This document shows, piece after piece, positions 52,202 to 62,986 of a stretch of 64,000 nucleotides of DNA (position 1 is the stretch's first letter; each line of letters begins with the position of its first letter). Position numbers and translations under genes: made by a program. The stretch is from Gracilaria gracilis (Eukaryota; Rhodophyta; Florideophyceae; Gracilariales; Gracilariaceae). The stretch spans positions 434,001-498,000 of the forward strand of contig JARGSG010000207.1 of the NCBI GenBank assembly GCA_030374805.1. The letters are read 5' to 3'. Below the pieces are notes generated by a model. The model searched no databases, was not told the DNA's origin, and was given only the letters and a program-made list of their open reading frames with translations.

Positions 52202-53728
52202 TTATAAGAGCACTGCTTCATTCAACGTGAACATTGTCCGATTGCTCAGACCTAGATCACCAAGCCTTGTCTGCCAAGACACCCGTTTCAGAGCTGGTCC
52301 GGCCGTCTTCAGCGCCAAACAAGGCTCAGCCTTCGCTAGTGCAATCACTCCACTAGTAGCGATAACAAAATCAGCCACGCTCTGGAACAGATCACTGCGG
52401 TTAAATCGGCGAGTAATTCTTCGTCCACCACCCATTCGAATTGCGATTGTAAGACAGTTGCTGTTTTCCGCCGGCTCGTCTGGTAGCCGAGCGGCTGCGT
52501 TCAGCATATGCTCTTTAACAAGAGCCTTTCGTTCAGCCTCTGCAAGCTCCTTTCGTTCCCGTTCGCGGTCTTCTTGAAGGGACCGAGCGAGCTCTGCGTC
52601 TTGCTCCTCCCGTAAGCGGCGAATCTCAGCAAGCTGTGGATTTGCGGATGAACGGAAGCTTGACTGCATTCTATCCATGTAAGAGGAGGACAGAGACTCA
52701 ACAGAAGAAGGAGAGGCGCCCTCCCTGCGGCGTTGTGGAATGAGTATGGGCCTGCTTGGTGGCGGACGAACTGGCTGTGAACCTGCCGTGAGTTCTATGT
52801 CAACGTCACTGCTATGGTCATCCTCACCATCATTCGAACTGCCGGAGGGGCTATAGTCGTCAAGGATTGGAGTAGCATCAGTGCTTCCTGTATCGTCTGA
52901 CCTATCCATATCAGACAAATTATCATTGTCGAAGACACTGTTAGCGGCAGCTGTGTCTTCCAAGGAAGCCTTTATTGCGGCAGCTATGGCCGCCTCCTCA
53001 TCGTCCATAACGGAGGTGCTGGGTAAGTGTTCATCTCCCTGACTCATTCGCCTGGTGCAAACAGCCCATGGTTTGTCCTGGGTGTGTAAGGGTCCCAAGG
53101 CTCCGTCTTCGAGACTGTGTTGTTTCAAAAAGTTAAGCAAGCTTTCCTGCACGTTGGACCACAGTTGTTCCGAAATTTGGTTCTGGTCCATATTAGTTCC
53201 GTCGACGTTTCCCCACACACAAAGTCGTTCGCCCGACCTGGGATCAAGAAGGGCGACGTGCGGAAGGCCATCAACTGGGAAGAAAGCCGTGTAGCGTTCC
53301 GCGTCAGAAGAACCGGCGGTGCGACGCCACAGAATAATGTTTTCGTGAATATAGGGCGTGGTGTTGAGAACAGCCGGGCGATGTGGCGCGTTGGGACCCC
53401 ATGCAGTGCGGGTGGCTGGAAAGGAAGACGGAGCGGACGACGGTGTGAGGGAGGGAAGGATGATGATAAGAGGCCATTTCTGTTGGCGTTGCGCAGCGCG
53501 TTGCAGGGCGTCCAAGGTGCCTATGAAGCTGTGGAGGACGGGCTGAGCGGGATGGTGGAGCGGCACCACGGGAGTGGGAGGTGCGGGGAGCGGAGGTGGC
53601 ACTGGGGCGGAAGCGGGAGCCGGAGAAGCACGTAGAGCCGGAGCGGGGGGCGGGGAAGGAGGGGAAGCGCTCTGTGGCTGCGGCGGTGGCGTGGTGGATG
53701 GGGCGGGCTCAGGTTGGTCGGACTGCAT
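52202..53728 (-). CDS. UAS/UIM/UBX-domain cofactor of Cdc48/p97 (UBXN7-like)
   Basis: 508 residues. A Pro/Ala/Ser-rich N-terminus (1-62) precedes a thioredoxin-like UAS domain (about 65-205): LDALQRAAQRQQKWPLIIIL, then FFPVDGLPHVALLDPRSGE and NFLKQHS. A ubiquitin-interacting motif follows near 242-260 (DDEEAAIAAAIKASLED), then an acidic stretch, a coiled coil (LRREEQ-type, about 370-412) and a C-terminal UBX domain (about 424-508; CLTIAIRMGGGRRITRRFNR ... LGLSNRTMFTLNEAVLL). Such proteins link Cdc48/p97 to ubiquitinated clients. The usual N-terminal UBA domain of UBXN7 is absent, replaced by the Pro-rich tract. Intronless. Confidence 0.85.
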   Translation of the reverse strand: MQSDQPEPAPSTTPPPQPQSASPPSPPPAPALRASPAPASAPVPPPLPAPPTPVVPLHHPAQPVLHSFIGTLDALQRAAQRQQKWPLIIILPSLTPSSAPSSFPATRTAWGPNAPHRPAVLNTTPYIHENIILWRRTAGSSDAERYTAFFPVDGLPHVALLDPRSGERLCVWGNVDGTNMDQNQISEQLWSNVQESLLNFLKQHSLEDGALGPLHTQDKPWAVCTRRMSQGDEHLPSTSVMDDEEAAIAAAIKASLEDTAAANSVFDNDNLSDMDRSDDTGSTDATPILDDYSPSGSSNDGEDDHSSDVDIELTAGSQPVRPPPSRPILIPQRRREGASPSSVESLSSSYMDRMQSSFRSSANPQLAEIRRLREEQDAELARSLQEDRERERKELAEAERKALVKEHMLNAAARLPDEPAENSNCLTIAIRMGGGRRITRRFNRSDLFQSVADFVIATSGVIALAKAEPCLALKTAGPALKRVSWQTRLGDLGLSNRTMFTLNEAVLL

Positions 53729-55770
53729 GGTGGCTACGGGGGTGAATGGGGAGGGCGGGAGGTGAGGAACGGTGGCTGCGAGGCTTGAGAGATGGGCGGT
53801 AGGCGAGTAGGTTGCGTGGAAGAAGAGCGGAGGTGCGCTTTTTGAGCAGGTGCGAGATTGCTAACGTGGAAGAGCTGGTGATTGCTGGCGGTGGCGCGAA
53901 CGCGCACACGCGCACGTGCGCGCTGCACAGCTGTGTGCGCGCGTCGGTTCAACTGACGCATGGCGCCGCCTCGCGGTCTCAAATCGGCTGCACTACAATT
54001 TGATTGGCGCCGGTTTGCATCTCGGCGCGCGCAGCCACGGCCGCGCGCGCGGAACGCAACGCACGGCGCACTGCTGTGCTGTGCTGTGTGTCGCGGGGTG
54101 ATGCAAGCCTACACTCTCCACCGTGTCCCGCTTTGCGTGAGCGCGCCGCGGGACGCGCCTTTTTCGGCTACCCTTGGTGTTACGTCGCTCCCGCTTTGGG
54201 ACGTGCTCGCGCCGCCATTTGAGCGTATGGCATTCGAAAGTATCGCTCATACCTTCCCGTGAAACCGTCGACACGGCGCTGCTGTGTTTGTCATCACTGC
54301 TGTGCTGATGTGCTTGAGCTTGCATGCCCTAGCCCGAGTCCCGTGTAGTTGGTGCGCCTTTCTTGCTGTTTTTTTTTCTTCGGTTTGTCGTGCGGGAGAT
54401 TGGTGCTTGTTGTCCTGTTGTGTGTGTTCACTGTTGTTACCGCGCACTTGAAACCCTACTCAACTGCTTCTGTTGGACAAATCGCATTTTTTCTACCGAT
54501 TTCGTCTGCCCCGTCTCAACCACATGGCTTGTGTGCGTGTGCGTGTAAATAATTGCATCGCAGCCCTGTAGTGCGTATTCGGAGCCGCTGTCCTTTTTCC
54601 GAGGCCGTTGCTTGTGTCCAAATCTGTCCCATCAGCAGGTGGTTCGTATCGCTTAAGCCGTTGATGTCTCTCAACAGAGAGAATAACTCCACAGCCATGT
54701 TCCGTACGTACGTCCGCCACTTTGAGCTTTTCTTGGAAGACTACGCCTCCGTACTTCCGAAAAATGTAGCCAAATGTGAATGAACTCGCGTTGAACTTTG
54801 GCGAGTGCTAGTCAGTACGAACATGCGGCATCGAAATTCTGCCATTCGTAGATCATGGCTTGACAATAGATCTTTCAAGACTTGTCGTGATCGATGAATC
54901 TACCGCTTGTATCTACGCTGGTATCTATCTTCGAAGGTAGTCGGTGAGAAAATTTGTAACTGCAAACGCGTTGCCCTGTTCCACCTTGAGGTTCATCAGG
55001 ATCCATTCCCTGTACACGTTGTGAACGTTAGGGAATGCATTTGAATGTGTAAGGTTAACCATGGCCACAGATATCTATTCACACGGCAGAATGGCATAAA
55101 TTGTGTAACATGTTACGTACACAGCTTCTTCGTCTCGTGCCAAGCTTTTTTCAAAATCAGAATATTCTCGGCAGATAGCACTGGGTTCAATTCCGCTTGC
55201 ATCTTTGAGACACATTGTTCTGAGGATTATATTTCATTATATCTAGTGTAACTAATTGGGTTTATTGTACCCTCCAAAATAGAAATTATTTGGTACTGGC
55301 CCTCGAGCACTTTGTGTGCATACTGCTTGTTTTCCCGCCACAGCTTCCAGAACAGAGAGGCGGTTAGTGGGGCTGCCTCGTTCAGATGCTGTTTCTCCGC
55401 GACGGAGAAGGTGACAGAAACAGTTCAAGGACAGCTCAGAACGTGCTTCAACTTGACATCGCTTCCTGAATGAATGAAACTTTTACCAAAGCTCATCGTA
55501 ATGAAGCTCCTGGACTGGTGTTCGGCAACGGCGGTTCATCATGGATGACGGCGAAGTAGAAGCGTTCCAGTGCACCACGTGTCCACGTGGGTACCCCAAC
55601 CGTGATGCACACACGTCACCCATCACGCCCTCTTCTTACAGTGTGACCGCGCAACCCACAGAGCGCCTCCAAACGTTGTCACGCCTTGCCGACGCACCTG
55701 TTCTGCAGGTGGCGGTCTTTGAGGACGGGAGTGGGTCCGCCCCCGGCGCGACCCCGTTCATCAACGGTGT
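53729..55770. other. 2-kb intergenic region between UBX and PPME1 genes
   Basis: The first 550 bp are CpG-rich (upstream of the UBX gene); the rest is of ordinary composition. Several frames of 60-110 codons exist on both strands, but they overlap each other and none shows a motif or a convincing start. A T-run is at 54369-54378. I see no supported gene or RNA. Confidence 0.5.
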
Positions 55771-56970
55771 GTGAGCTTCGCTCCGTCAGCTCAAACGCCC
55801 GTCAGAACACGTTCAACGATGCACAACGCCAGATCCAAACCGCCCACACCGCCAAGGCGCGCTTCTGGAGCCACTCACACCCCTCTCAACCCCACGTCGC
55901 TACCAGACAGACCTCCACCCCAACCGCAATCCACGCGCACCACCTCGCGCGCCAGCGAGCTCGTGCAGGCGCGAGTCGCCGTTGTACATCCGTCGTTAGC
56001 GGAGCAGCAAGATACAGATTATTCGCCAAAGACGTGGAGCGATTGTTTTGATCAAAAGGACGACTTGTACCTGCCGAATAGAAACGCTACGTTTCGTGTG
56101 TATTGTGCTGGCTTGAAGCATGACTCGCCTTTGGCGCTGGTTTTTCTGCATGGCGGCGGTCATAGTGCGTTGAGCTGGGCGCTTGTTGCGCACAGGCTCA
56201 AGAAATACTGTGCAGTCGTTGCATTCGATGCTCGTGCGCATGGCAATTCGTTTGCAGATAATGAAAGCGATTTGTCAGCACCCACACAGGTAGCGGATGC
56301 CGCAGCCGTACTCGAGACGCTTTTTGAACGGAGGAAAATGGCCATGCCAAAGTTAGTAATCTGTGGCCATTCGATGGGTGGCGCGATCGCTGTTCATCTG
56401 TCTGCGTCACAGCTTCTACCCAGTGTAGTAGGGCTCGTCGTTATCGACGTGGTGGAAGGAACCGCTATCACTGCCTTGCCCTTTATGTCATCCTGGATAC
56501 AGAGTCGAACTCAGTCCTTTCCATCAGTTGCCAGAGCCGTGCGCTACGTCGCACAGGCTGGACACGTCAGGAATCCTGAATCAGCCCGAATATCCGTTCC
56601 TCCTCAAGTTCGATTGGATGAAAAGTCAAAGCGTTGGGTTTGGCGAACTAAACTAGAAGATAGTGAGAAGTATTGGAACGGGTGGTTCCAAGGGCTGTCG
56701 CCTTTATTTCTGTCCGTCAAAGCGGCCAAGATGTTGGTTCTGGCCAATGTTGACAGGTTAGATAAGGATCTCACGATCGCACAGATGCAAGGAAAGTTTC
56801 AAAATATCCTCATCCCGGCTGCTGGTCACACTGTTCATGAAGATCAACCAGATCAAACTGCTCGTGTCTTACTCGAGTATTTGCAACGAAACCTCTTCTT
56901 GGAGCGATTTGAAGATGGTTGTAACTCACCGGTGTTTCAACAAAGACGGCCGATACCGCCATGCTGTTAA
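55771..56970 (+). CDS. PPME1: protein phosphatase methylesterase 1
   Basis: 399-residue alpha/beta hydrolase. Signatures: FLHGGGHSALSWAL (oxyanion region, about 145), FDARAHGNS, GHSMGGAIAVH with the nucleophile Ser (about 210), VVIDVVEGTAITALPFM (family-specific, with an acidic residue), ARISVPPQV, and AAGHTVHEDQP with the catalytic His near the C-terminus. It removes the methyl ester from the C-terminal Leu of PP2A catalytic subunits and can inactivate the phosphatase. About 90 residues of Pro/Arg/Ser/Thr-rich leader precede the domain, typical of unstructured N-termini in this family. Start: the Met at 55771 (MSFAPSAQ) is the first in frame. Stop lies 19 bp from the CCT2 stop on the other strand. 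Confidence 0.9.
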   Translation: MSFAPSAQTPVRTRSTMHNARSKPPTPPRRASGATHTPLNPTSLPDRPPPQPQSTRTTSRASELVQARVAVVHPSLAEQQDTDYSPKTWSDCFDQKDDLYLPNRNATFRVYCAGLKHDSPLALVFLHGGGHSALSWALVAHRLKKYCAVVAFDARAHGNSFADNESDLSAPTQVADAAAVLETLFERRKMAMPKLVICGHSMGGAIAVHLSASQLLPSVVGLVVIDVVEGTAITALPFMSSWIQSRTQSFPSVARAVRYVAQAGHVRNPESARISVPPQVRLDEKSKRWVWRTKLEDSEKYWNGWFQGLSPLFLSVKAAKMLVLANVDRLDKDLTIAQMQGKFQNILIPAAGHTVHEDQPDQTARVLLEYLQRNLFLERFEDGCNSPVFQQRRPIPPCC

Positions 56971-56989
56971 ATATTCTTTAATACCCATG

Positions 56990-58605
56990 CTACATGTGTG
57001 GATGAGGGTCATTTCTCTCTCTTGGCGCGGCTTTGAGGATGTCGTCAACGCGAATAATCATTTCTGCCCCCTCAATCGCTGATGCAAGCATCTGCCGTTT
57101 CAATTTGAAACTCTCAGTGATACCGAGTTCACGAACGTCCGCCACACTACCACTTCTCATATCTAGGCCAGCATTGTGATTTCCCTCCATATGAGCCGCC
57201 CGAAGCTGTGATACCAGTTCATTCGCATCGTAGCCACCATTACTCGCAATAATGCCGGGGAGAGCCCTCAAGGCTCTAGCAAACGCTTCGACTGCCATTG
57301 CTTTCTTTCCGGAAGTCTTTCTCGCTACTTCATCGACGGCATGAGCCATCAAAGTCTCCGAACATCCTCCACCAAGCACAGTTCTTGTCTCGCCGACGGT
57401 CTGTGACAACACGCAAAGTGCGTCATGTAAACTACGTTCCGCCTCATCGAGCAATTGATTATTCGCACCTCTCAACACAATTGTGCATGCCTCATTCGCA
57501 GCACAGCCGACAAATCGAATAACAGTATCTTCACCAATCATGGCCTGTTCCACAAGATCTGCGCTCCCGAGCTTCACGCTGTCAGGGTCGTCAAATGTAG
57601 ACACGATTTCAGCACCGGTCACAAGAGCAAGACGCTCAATCCCATCGAAGTCTGCATGTTCAATGGCCACGACTCCTTTGGATGTAAAATACTGCTCAGG
57701 TCTGTTATAAATTAGTTGCCGATTGACGAAGACGTTGCACTTATGAGCCAAGATCTTGTCGCATTGGCGAACATCTTTTGTTTCTCTGCTTCTTCAATCT
57801 CAGCAACCCGTTTCAACGAATCCACACGTACGCGTGATCCGTAGATCTTGACCTTATCCGTGTCCATGGCAGTGTTCGCCACAAGAATTTTGGCGTTCTC
57901 AACTCTAGTGGGTTGGCCAACTCCGAGCTTCTTCTCAAGGATAAACCCTTCTTCCAGCCAAGAATCTGATAGACTTCCTCCCGACTTCTTGATGATTTGA
58001 ATATGGTCGAGATTCGTTGAACCGCGCAAACGCAAGACGGCATCAACGGCAATACCGGCAAAATGGTCCCTCGCCTGAGAAAGTACTTTAGATGACAGTG
58101 TTGTTCTTGCAATGTTGAGTAAATCAATACGGAAAGCGTCTGGGTCGGATCCGTTGTCAACTGCAGCCTTCTCAAGAGCAATTCCAGCCGCTTCAGTTGC
58201 GATTCGATAGCCCGTTATGACCGTCTGTGGATGGATCCTTGCGTCAAGTAGCTTCTCAGCTTCTCGCAACAACTCTCCAGCAAGAACGCATACTGACGTA
58301 GTACCATCCCCGACCTCATCATCTTGCACTTTTGATATGTCGATGAGAACTTTGGCAGCAGCGTTGTCAATCTGGATGCTTTTCAAAATTGTTGCGCCGT
58401 CGTTGGTAACCTGAACATCACCACCAGCCGACTGAAGAATTTTGTCCATCCCTTTCGGTCCAAGGGTTGTCTTAACAAGATCTGTTATTGCCAGTGCACC
58501 GACAAACGAAGAAAGGCGTGCATTTTCACCTTTCTGCTCCGATGCGTTTTCCTTGAGAACGTGTGGATCGACGCCGAAGCGCCCGACGTTTTGTGGGGCC
58601 ATCAT
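56990..58605 (-). CDS. CCT2: CCT2, beta subunit of the TRiC/CCT chaperonin, with one frameshift
   Basis: Group II chaperonin subunit that folds actin, tubulin and other proteins in the cytosol. The 58605-57712 part has the ATP-site motifs [23 protein letters not shown] and [18 protein letters not shown]. The 57751-56990 part has [68 protein letters not shown] and [12 protein letters not shown], then [12 protein letters not shown], matching the beta subunit. Together they make about 538 codons, the normal length. The two parts are in different frames, with the shift near 57750-57760 (around the AANATRS/DKILAHK junction). No intron borders are present there, so a one-base indel, from mutation or assembly error, is most likely. 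Confidence 0.9.
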
Positions 58606-60488
58606 CTTGGGGGACTGTGAATTGTGTTATGCTCAGCAACTAATGATCTGCTAGAAGGAAGCGATTTGAAATTGCGAGTAGAGATGGGACGAATGGGGTA
58701 ACAAGGCTGGTAAAGTGTTCTGACTTCCAAATCATGTATCTTCTCGGTAGACTTGTTCTGCTTCCGTGCGCTAGATACAAACGGGTGCCGTCGATGCGGA
58801 TCATTGACTTCCAAGTGGGAGTAAAACAGACGGATCAATTGATTTTGAAAGCTTTTTCATGTGAAAACGGTATCTTTTCCTCATGTCCAGTGGACATTGT
58901 CCACTACACAGCTACCTTACAGTGCATTCTGTACTTACACAGTTTAGCGTCGCGCATCTTCGCGGATGCACTCGCTAGGTCGGTGCCAAACGACAAACGT
59001 CCCCCCCTCCCTCGCTTTCCACTCCACTCTAGTTTGCGTGCCCATCATTCCGAGACGACACGTCGTTTGCAGCACTCCCTGCCATTCTTTCTCCTGAGTA
59101 CAATCCTTGAAATAATCCGAACCGCTGTTGCGCTTTTTCATGAACTGGTTTCAATCGGGGAACAGGTTCCGTGTGGAAAACGATTGTGTTTGTCACAATG
59201 GGCAAGTGGTTAATCACACGCCTTTTGATATCGTTGTATTTAATCGAAGACTTCATTGGGTCCATGTATCACAATGAGCAAAGCTTTACTTTTTCGTCCC
59301 GTAAACAACACTAAAGTGTCAATCCCACCAACTAGTTAAAGATGGGAAAGACATGATCGTGGAACGTAAATCAACTTCCCGACACGGTTGAAGGATACGA
59401 ACTGCATTTGAAATGATCCTTAAGTGGCTTACCACTGAGCTAGGGAGCGCTTCTTTAAAGGGTAAGCTCTATGCTGTGTGCCAACATAAAAAAGCGCACC
59501 CATAAAGGAGAGAGAGAATACTGTGGTGTCGGCTAGGATTTGTCGCTGCGTCTCGAACAAATGGAACTGGTTCTGGAGACGTTAGTTTTGAGATCGCCTT
59601 CTACAAAGATTATGTGGACCTGGCTTTGGAGAATGAGCTCTTGTTTGTTCGTTTTTGCATCGGTACACATAGTTTGAACGGATGTAATGAGATTGTGTTC
59701 AGTGTGGCCCACAGCTTGTACCGTTCTCTTTCGCTATGACGGTATACGCTACACGTACCACTTGAATCAGGGCAAGGCAGCTGACCGACAGGACGCTTTC
59801 GCCGTGCTTAGATGGCGGAGTTGATGATGACCTCAATTTGGGGATCTACGTGAAGAATTCCGAAGGTAGTCGGAATGAAAGCCTATCTTCTCATTTGGTG
59901 GGCCATGGGTCATGCGAGGCCGTTTTGAAGTAGTACAATGATCAACTTGATCGCATGTATTGAACAGTTCCCTCCCGAGGAGAACGACGATATCCATACG
60001 AAAGTGTATCGTGGCGTGCGAGTAGAGCTAGTAGAAGCCCATGAGATTTCAAAATCTATTGGCTGTCGGCTGGCCAGTCAGGTTGCATCTTGCACTTGGG
60101 TCCATTCTCAGCCACGAACATCAATCCCCATTCCAAACTGTCTTCGTCAGGTTGCCTTTGTCGCCCAATGCACACGATTTCTTGCTGCACTCAGAAGACG
60201 CATCGCCGAATCCACACGATTGCTTGCTGCGCGCCGAAGACGCATCGACGCAACTGAGTACAGTAGAATTGTACTTCAGGGCTATGAAACAAGAGTGTTT
60301 CGCCGCATCAATCAAAAGATCAGTGGCGATTGCAACGAGACTGGTCCTTCTCGTTGCCTAGCTTTATGTGGATACAACTATATCTGATAACAGCTTAACC
60401 AGGTTGGAGCGAACTTAACGAGGCGGGAGCGAACCAGCGAAATTCTAACCACTGAGGGTTTTGCATCTCTTGGAGTAGCCGTCTAACA
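58606..60488. other. 1.9-kb intergenic stretch with unlikely ORFs
   Basis: The first 100 bp serve the CCT2 promoter. Two plus-strand frames, 58734-59213 (159 codons) and 59938-60387 (149 codons), show no motif; the second contains a 42-bp tandem duplication. A box-A/box-B-like pair resembling a tRNA fragment lies on the minus strand at 59393-59442 but cannot fold as a tRNA. No supported gene. Confidence 0.45.
60164..60247 (+). repeat. two-unit 42-bp tandem repeat
   Basis: Units 60164-60205 and 60206-60247 share CACACGATT, CTTGCTGC and AGAAGACGCATCG or its close variant, with a handful of substitutions. It lies within the weak open frame 59938-60387 and keeps its frame (42 = 14 codons). Confidence 0.75.
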
Positions 60489-61424
60489 ATGCACTTCACA
60501 TCACCAATGTCGGTCCGTACCAAAACGGAATCCATTGCTTTTGTTCAACACCCGCTTCCCTCTCCGTCTCCTCATCGAACCGGGCGCGCAAGGGGAAGAC
60601 GATTCATTTGCGTAGCATCCGTCTCCCGTCGTCAATTCCTCTCCGTATCGCTAGGCACGGCTGCTGCGTTTCTGGCGACATCGGAATCAAAAGCCGTCTC
60701 AGGGTTGCACATATTCCCTCTCAAAGAAAGCCTTACAAATAACTATTTCTTGATGCGTGCTTGTGAGACTGTTTCTGATGCCACCAGAGTGATCAACTCA
60801 AATCCGGTTGACAAGCTCTCACTTGGGAAGCATTCGCTCACGAGCAGAGGTGTTGATCAAGCTATTCGAGCTTCAGAAGCACTAATGAAGGAAGGCATTT
60901 CTAGCGACGCATGGATCTGGCCCAGTGTAACTATCAGTGCGTTTCAAACGGCCGAAATAGTGGCCAGTAAACTTCGTGTTCGTCGCGAACAAATCGTCCC
61001 AGAATTCAGCTTCCTTGACGCGAGAGGGGTCGGAGCTCTTGATGGTGGGAAAATATCCGAAGTACGTCGCGTAGTCGTGGAGAACGACAAAAAGGACTCA
61101 AACTGGAGACCTCAAGCTGGAGAGGACGGCACTCCGAATGACTCTTCGCAAGACGTCTATGTACGAGTCACGCAGCTGTTGAACAAGTTGGAGACTCAAT
61201 ATTTCGGGGAAAACATTATCATTGTGTCTCCAGATTCTGATCCGATCAGCATTCTCCAAGCAACTATGACTGGCCAAGACTTAATCCACCACCACCAACT
61301 TGAGTTTGTGCCCGGGGAAGTGAGGAAGGTGAAAGAATTGGTTGCAGACAACTACGGAAAAACAGTTATTCAACCGCAGACCTTTGTTCTGTCAAAGCCC
61401 GATGGGGCTCTGCCGGTTATGTAA
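60489..61424 (+). CDS. phosphoglycerate-mutase-like (histidine phosphatase fold) protein, thylakoid-lumen type, active His missing
   Basis: 311 residues. A basic, hydroxylated leader (residues 1-45) is followed by a twin-arginine signal, SRRQFLSVSLGTAAAFLATS, ending at an ASESKA-like cleavage site: the bipartite layout of lumenal proteins imported by the plastid Tat route. The mature part begins a histidine-phosphatase fold: NYFLMRACETVSD where active members have RHGE, so the phospho-accepting His is replaced by Ala and Cys. LTSRGVDQAIRASEAL and WPSVTISAFQTAEIVASKL match the next two elements, and VSPDSDPISILQA sits where a second catalytic His would be. Probably non-catalytic or altered. 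Plants have lumenal proteins with similarly changed motifs (family knowledge, from memory). Intronless. Confidence 0.75.
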   Translation: MHFTSPMSVRTKTESIAFVQHPLPSPSPHRTGRARGRRFICVASVSRRQFLSVSLGTAAAFLATSESKAVSGLHIFPLKESLTNNYFLMRACETVSDATRVINSNPVDKLSLGKHSLTSRGVDQAIRASEALMKEGISSDAWIWPSVTISAFQTAEIVASKLRVRREQIVPEFSFLDARGVGALDGGKISEVRRVVVENDKKDSNWRPQAGEDGTPNDSSQDVYVRVTQLLNKLETQYFGENIIIVSPDSDPISILQATMTGQDLIHHHQLEFVPGEVRKVKELVADNYGKTVIQPQTFVLSKPDGALPVM

Positions 61425-61987
61425 TCTAATCAGAAATTGCTTCCACATATGCATAGACACTACCTTAGTGCATTAAACTGTCGGGATTAGCGGGCGCAAT
61501 TCTTTTTCCTCGTGCGAGAAAGGTAGTAAAAACGTTAAGACTGAAGACTCTTCTGTCGAGCACCTCACTAGTGAGCTGATCTGACTGTGAACATAGTTCG
61601 AATTCAAAGTCACACTGGGAGTGACAGAGCGCGAGCAAGTGAACAGAATAAATTTTGGTGCAGAGACATCAAAAGGTCGTTTACGTTATAGCGTGACGTT
61701 ATCACCGCCTCGTTCGGCGAATCTGTCTAGATGCTACGGCCTTCTAATTAGCCCTGGGAACTCCCTAGGGTGCGACATGATCATCCTATCCTTTCGAAAA
61801 TCCGTTGCCCTGGAACCATCAACCTTCCTGTACGGACATCTTTCTGTCGTTTCAGTTAGAAAACCAACAGCAACGCCTAACGGAAGCAGACCTGGATACA
61901 CTCAGAGCTTAGTCTGGCAACTTAGTTGCCGGACCATGGCCCCGCGTGAAAGGAGACGGGATTGACCAATTTCCCATCGGACTAGCT
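61425..61987. other. intergenic region
   Basis: The plus frame 61621-61965 shows no motif and overlaps the likely promoter of the next gene. Nothing else supported. Confidence 0.4.
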
Positions 61988-62774
61988 ATGGGCAAAACTG
62001 AAGCCGAGAAGAACATCGCGTCAAGTGAAGAGGAATCAAAGCCATCTGAGAGCATCTCTCTCGTTCTCACGAATTGCTGTGCCTTTCTGGCGATTACGCT
62101 TATTGTAAGTTTCTTGTTTCTCCTAATCGGTCCCGCAAAGATATCTGTGCGTTTGCTAACAATTGTTCTGGATCTGCGTTTGCTAAACGTGATAGATTAT
62201 TGGAGAACTAATGCATGAACAAAACATGCCGGCAGTACTTTTGGTCGGAGGAGGCCTCTTCTCGATGAATGTTCTTCTCACATCCATTCGCATAGAACGT
62301 CGTTCGAAGCACAGTAGAAAAGACCAATTTGAGATATCCGCTCGTTCAAGAAACACACGAGAGGTTCCTCATCGGAGTCAGGTATACGTTGGGGACGCAA
62401 TTTCCATTGATATGGATTCTTTGTCTGAAGAAAACTATCGACGTTCAAGACGGTTCGCTGTTTTCGAAGACGAGAACGAGAAAGAAACTGATTCTCCATA
62501 TCGGAAGCATCGAAGATCAAGGAGCAAACATTTGAAACCAAAAGTGGACAAGCCGAAACGAAGAGAAGCCCGAGCTCCCAAGCGCCTCAAGGATGGCGAC
62601 GCTCATCACCGTAAACGCGAGACCCGACGACAGAAGGACAAGCTCAAGTTGGGAGGAAGAAACGAACTTGCACCAGATGAGGTGGAAAGGGCAGAGAGAA
62701 GTTCTAGGAAAAAGAAGAAAAGAAAGGTGAAGAAGGTCAGAGTGGCATCTGAACATGCAGTTATTGAAGTTTAG
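61988..62774 (+). CDS. two-helix membrane protein with basic tail, spliced
   Basis: Two exons: 61988-62104 and 62196-62774. The intron (62105-62195, 91 nt, phase 0) has donor GTAAGT, branch-like TTTGCTAAC and GTTTGCTAAACG, and acceptor GATAG. Splicing joins ...FLAITLI to IIGELMHEQ and makes a single open frame of 231 codons. Exon 1 begins MGKTEAEKN with an acidic Ser/Glu-rich start. The first membrane helix spans the junction (LVLTNCCAFLAITLI plus IIGEL); a second follows at MPAVLLVGGGLFSMNVLL. The rest is a long, very basic Arg/Lys/Glu-rich tail (KKKKRKVKK near the end). No family recognised; a bitopic membrane anchor with a cytosolic basic tail is all that can be said. Upstream frame extends to 61946, so the start is a choice. 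Confidence 0.65.
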
Positions 62775-62986
62775 GCTCATTAAATGTTCTCCTGGTAGAT
62801 TTAACAGCAGAGAGCAAAAATCTATCACATTGACATAAAACATGTATTTAGACCATACTTGTGAAGCGACAAGACAATAAGTGTCAAGTGCTTCTTCTGT
62901 TTGACAAGGCGAAAGCACAAGCCTAATGTCTCTCAAAACATGAACCTTCATTTGATCATCAATTGTAATACAGACCAGAAAGCAAC

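Noticed and set aside
53117..53765. Gly/Arg-rich plus-strand ORFs
   Set aside because: Antisense of the Pro/Ala-rich N-terminus of the UBX gene; composition artefact.
55541..55774. 77-codon ORF just upstream of PPME1
   Set aside because: No motif; it overlaps the PPME1 start and is probably 5' untranslated sequence or an upstream ORF at most.
58734..59213. 159-codon ORF upstream of CCT2
   Set aside because: No motif or composition bias; it begins within the likely CCT2 promoter.
59393..59450. tRNA-like A-box (TAGCTCAGTGG) and B-box-like (GTTCGTATCC) on the minus strand
   Set aside because: The spacing is too short and neither the acceptor nor the T stem can pair, so at most a tRNA-derived scrap.
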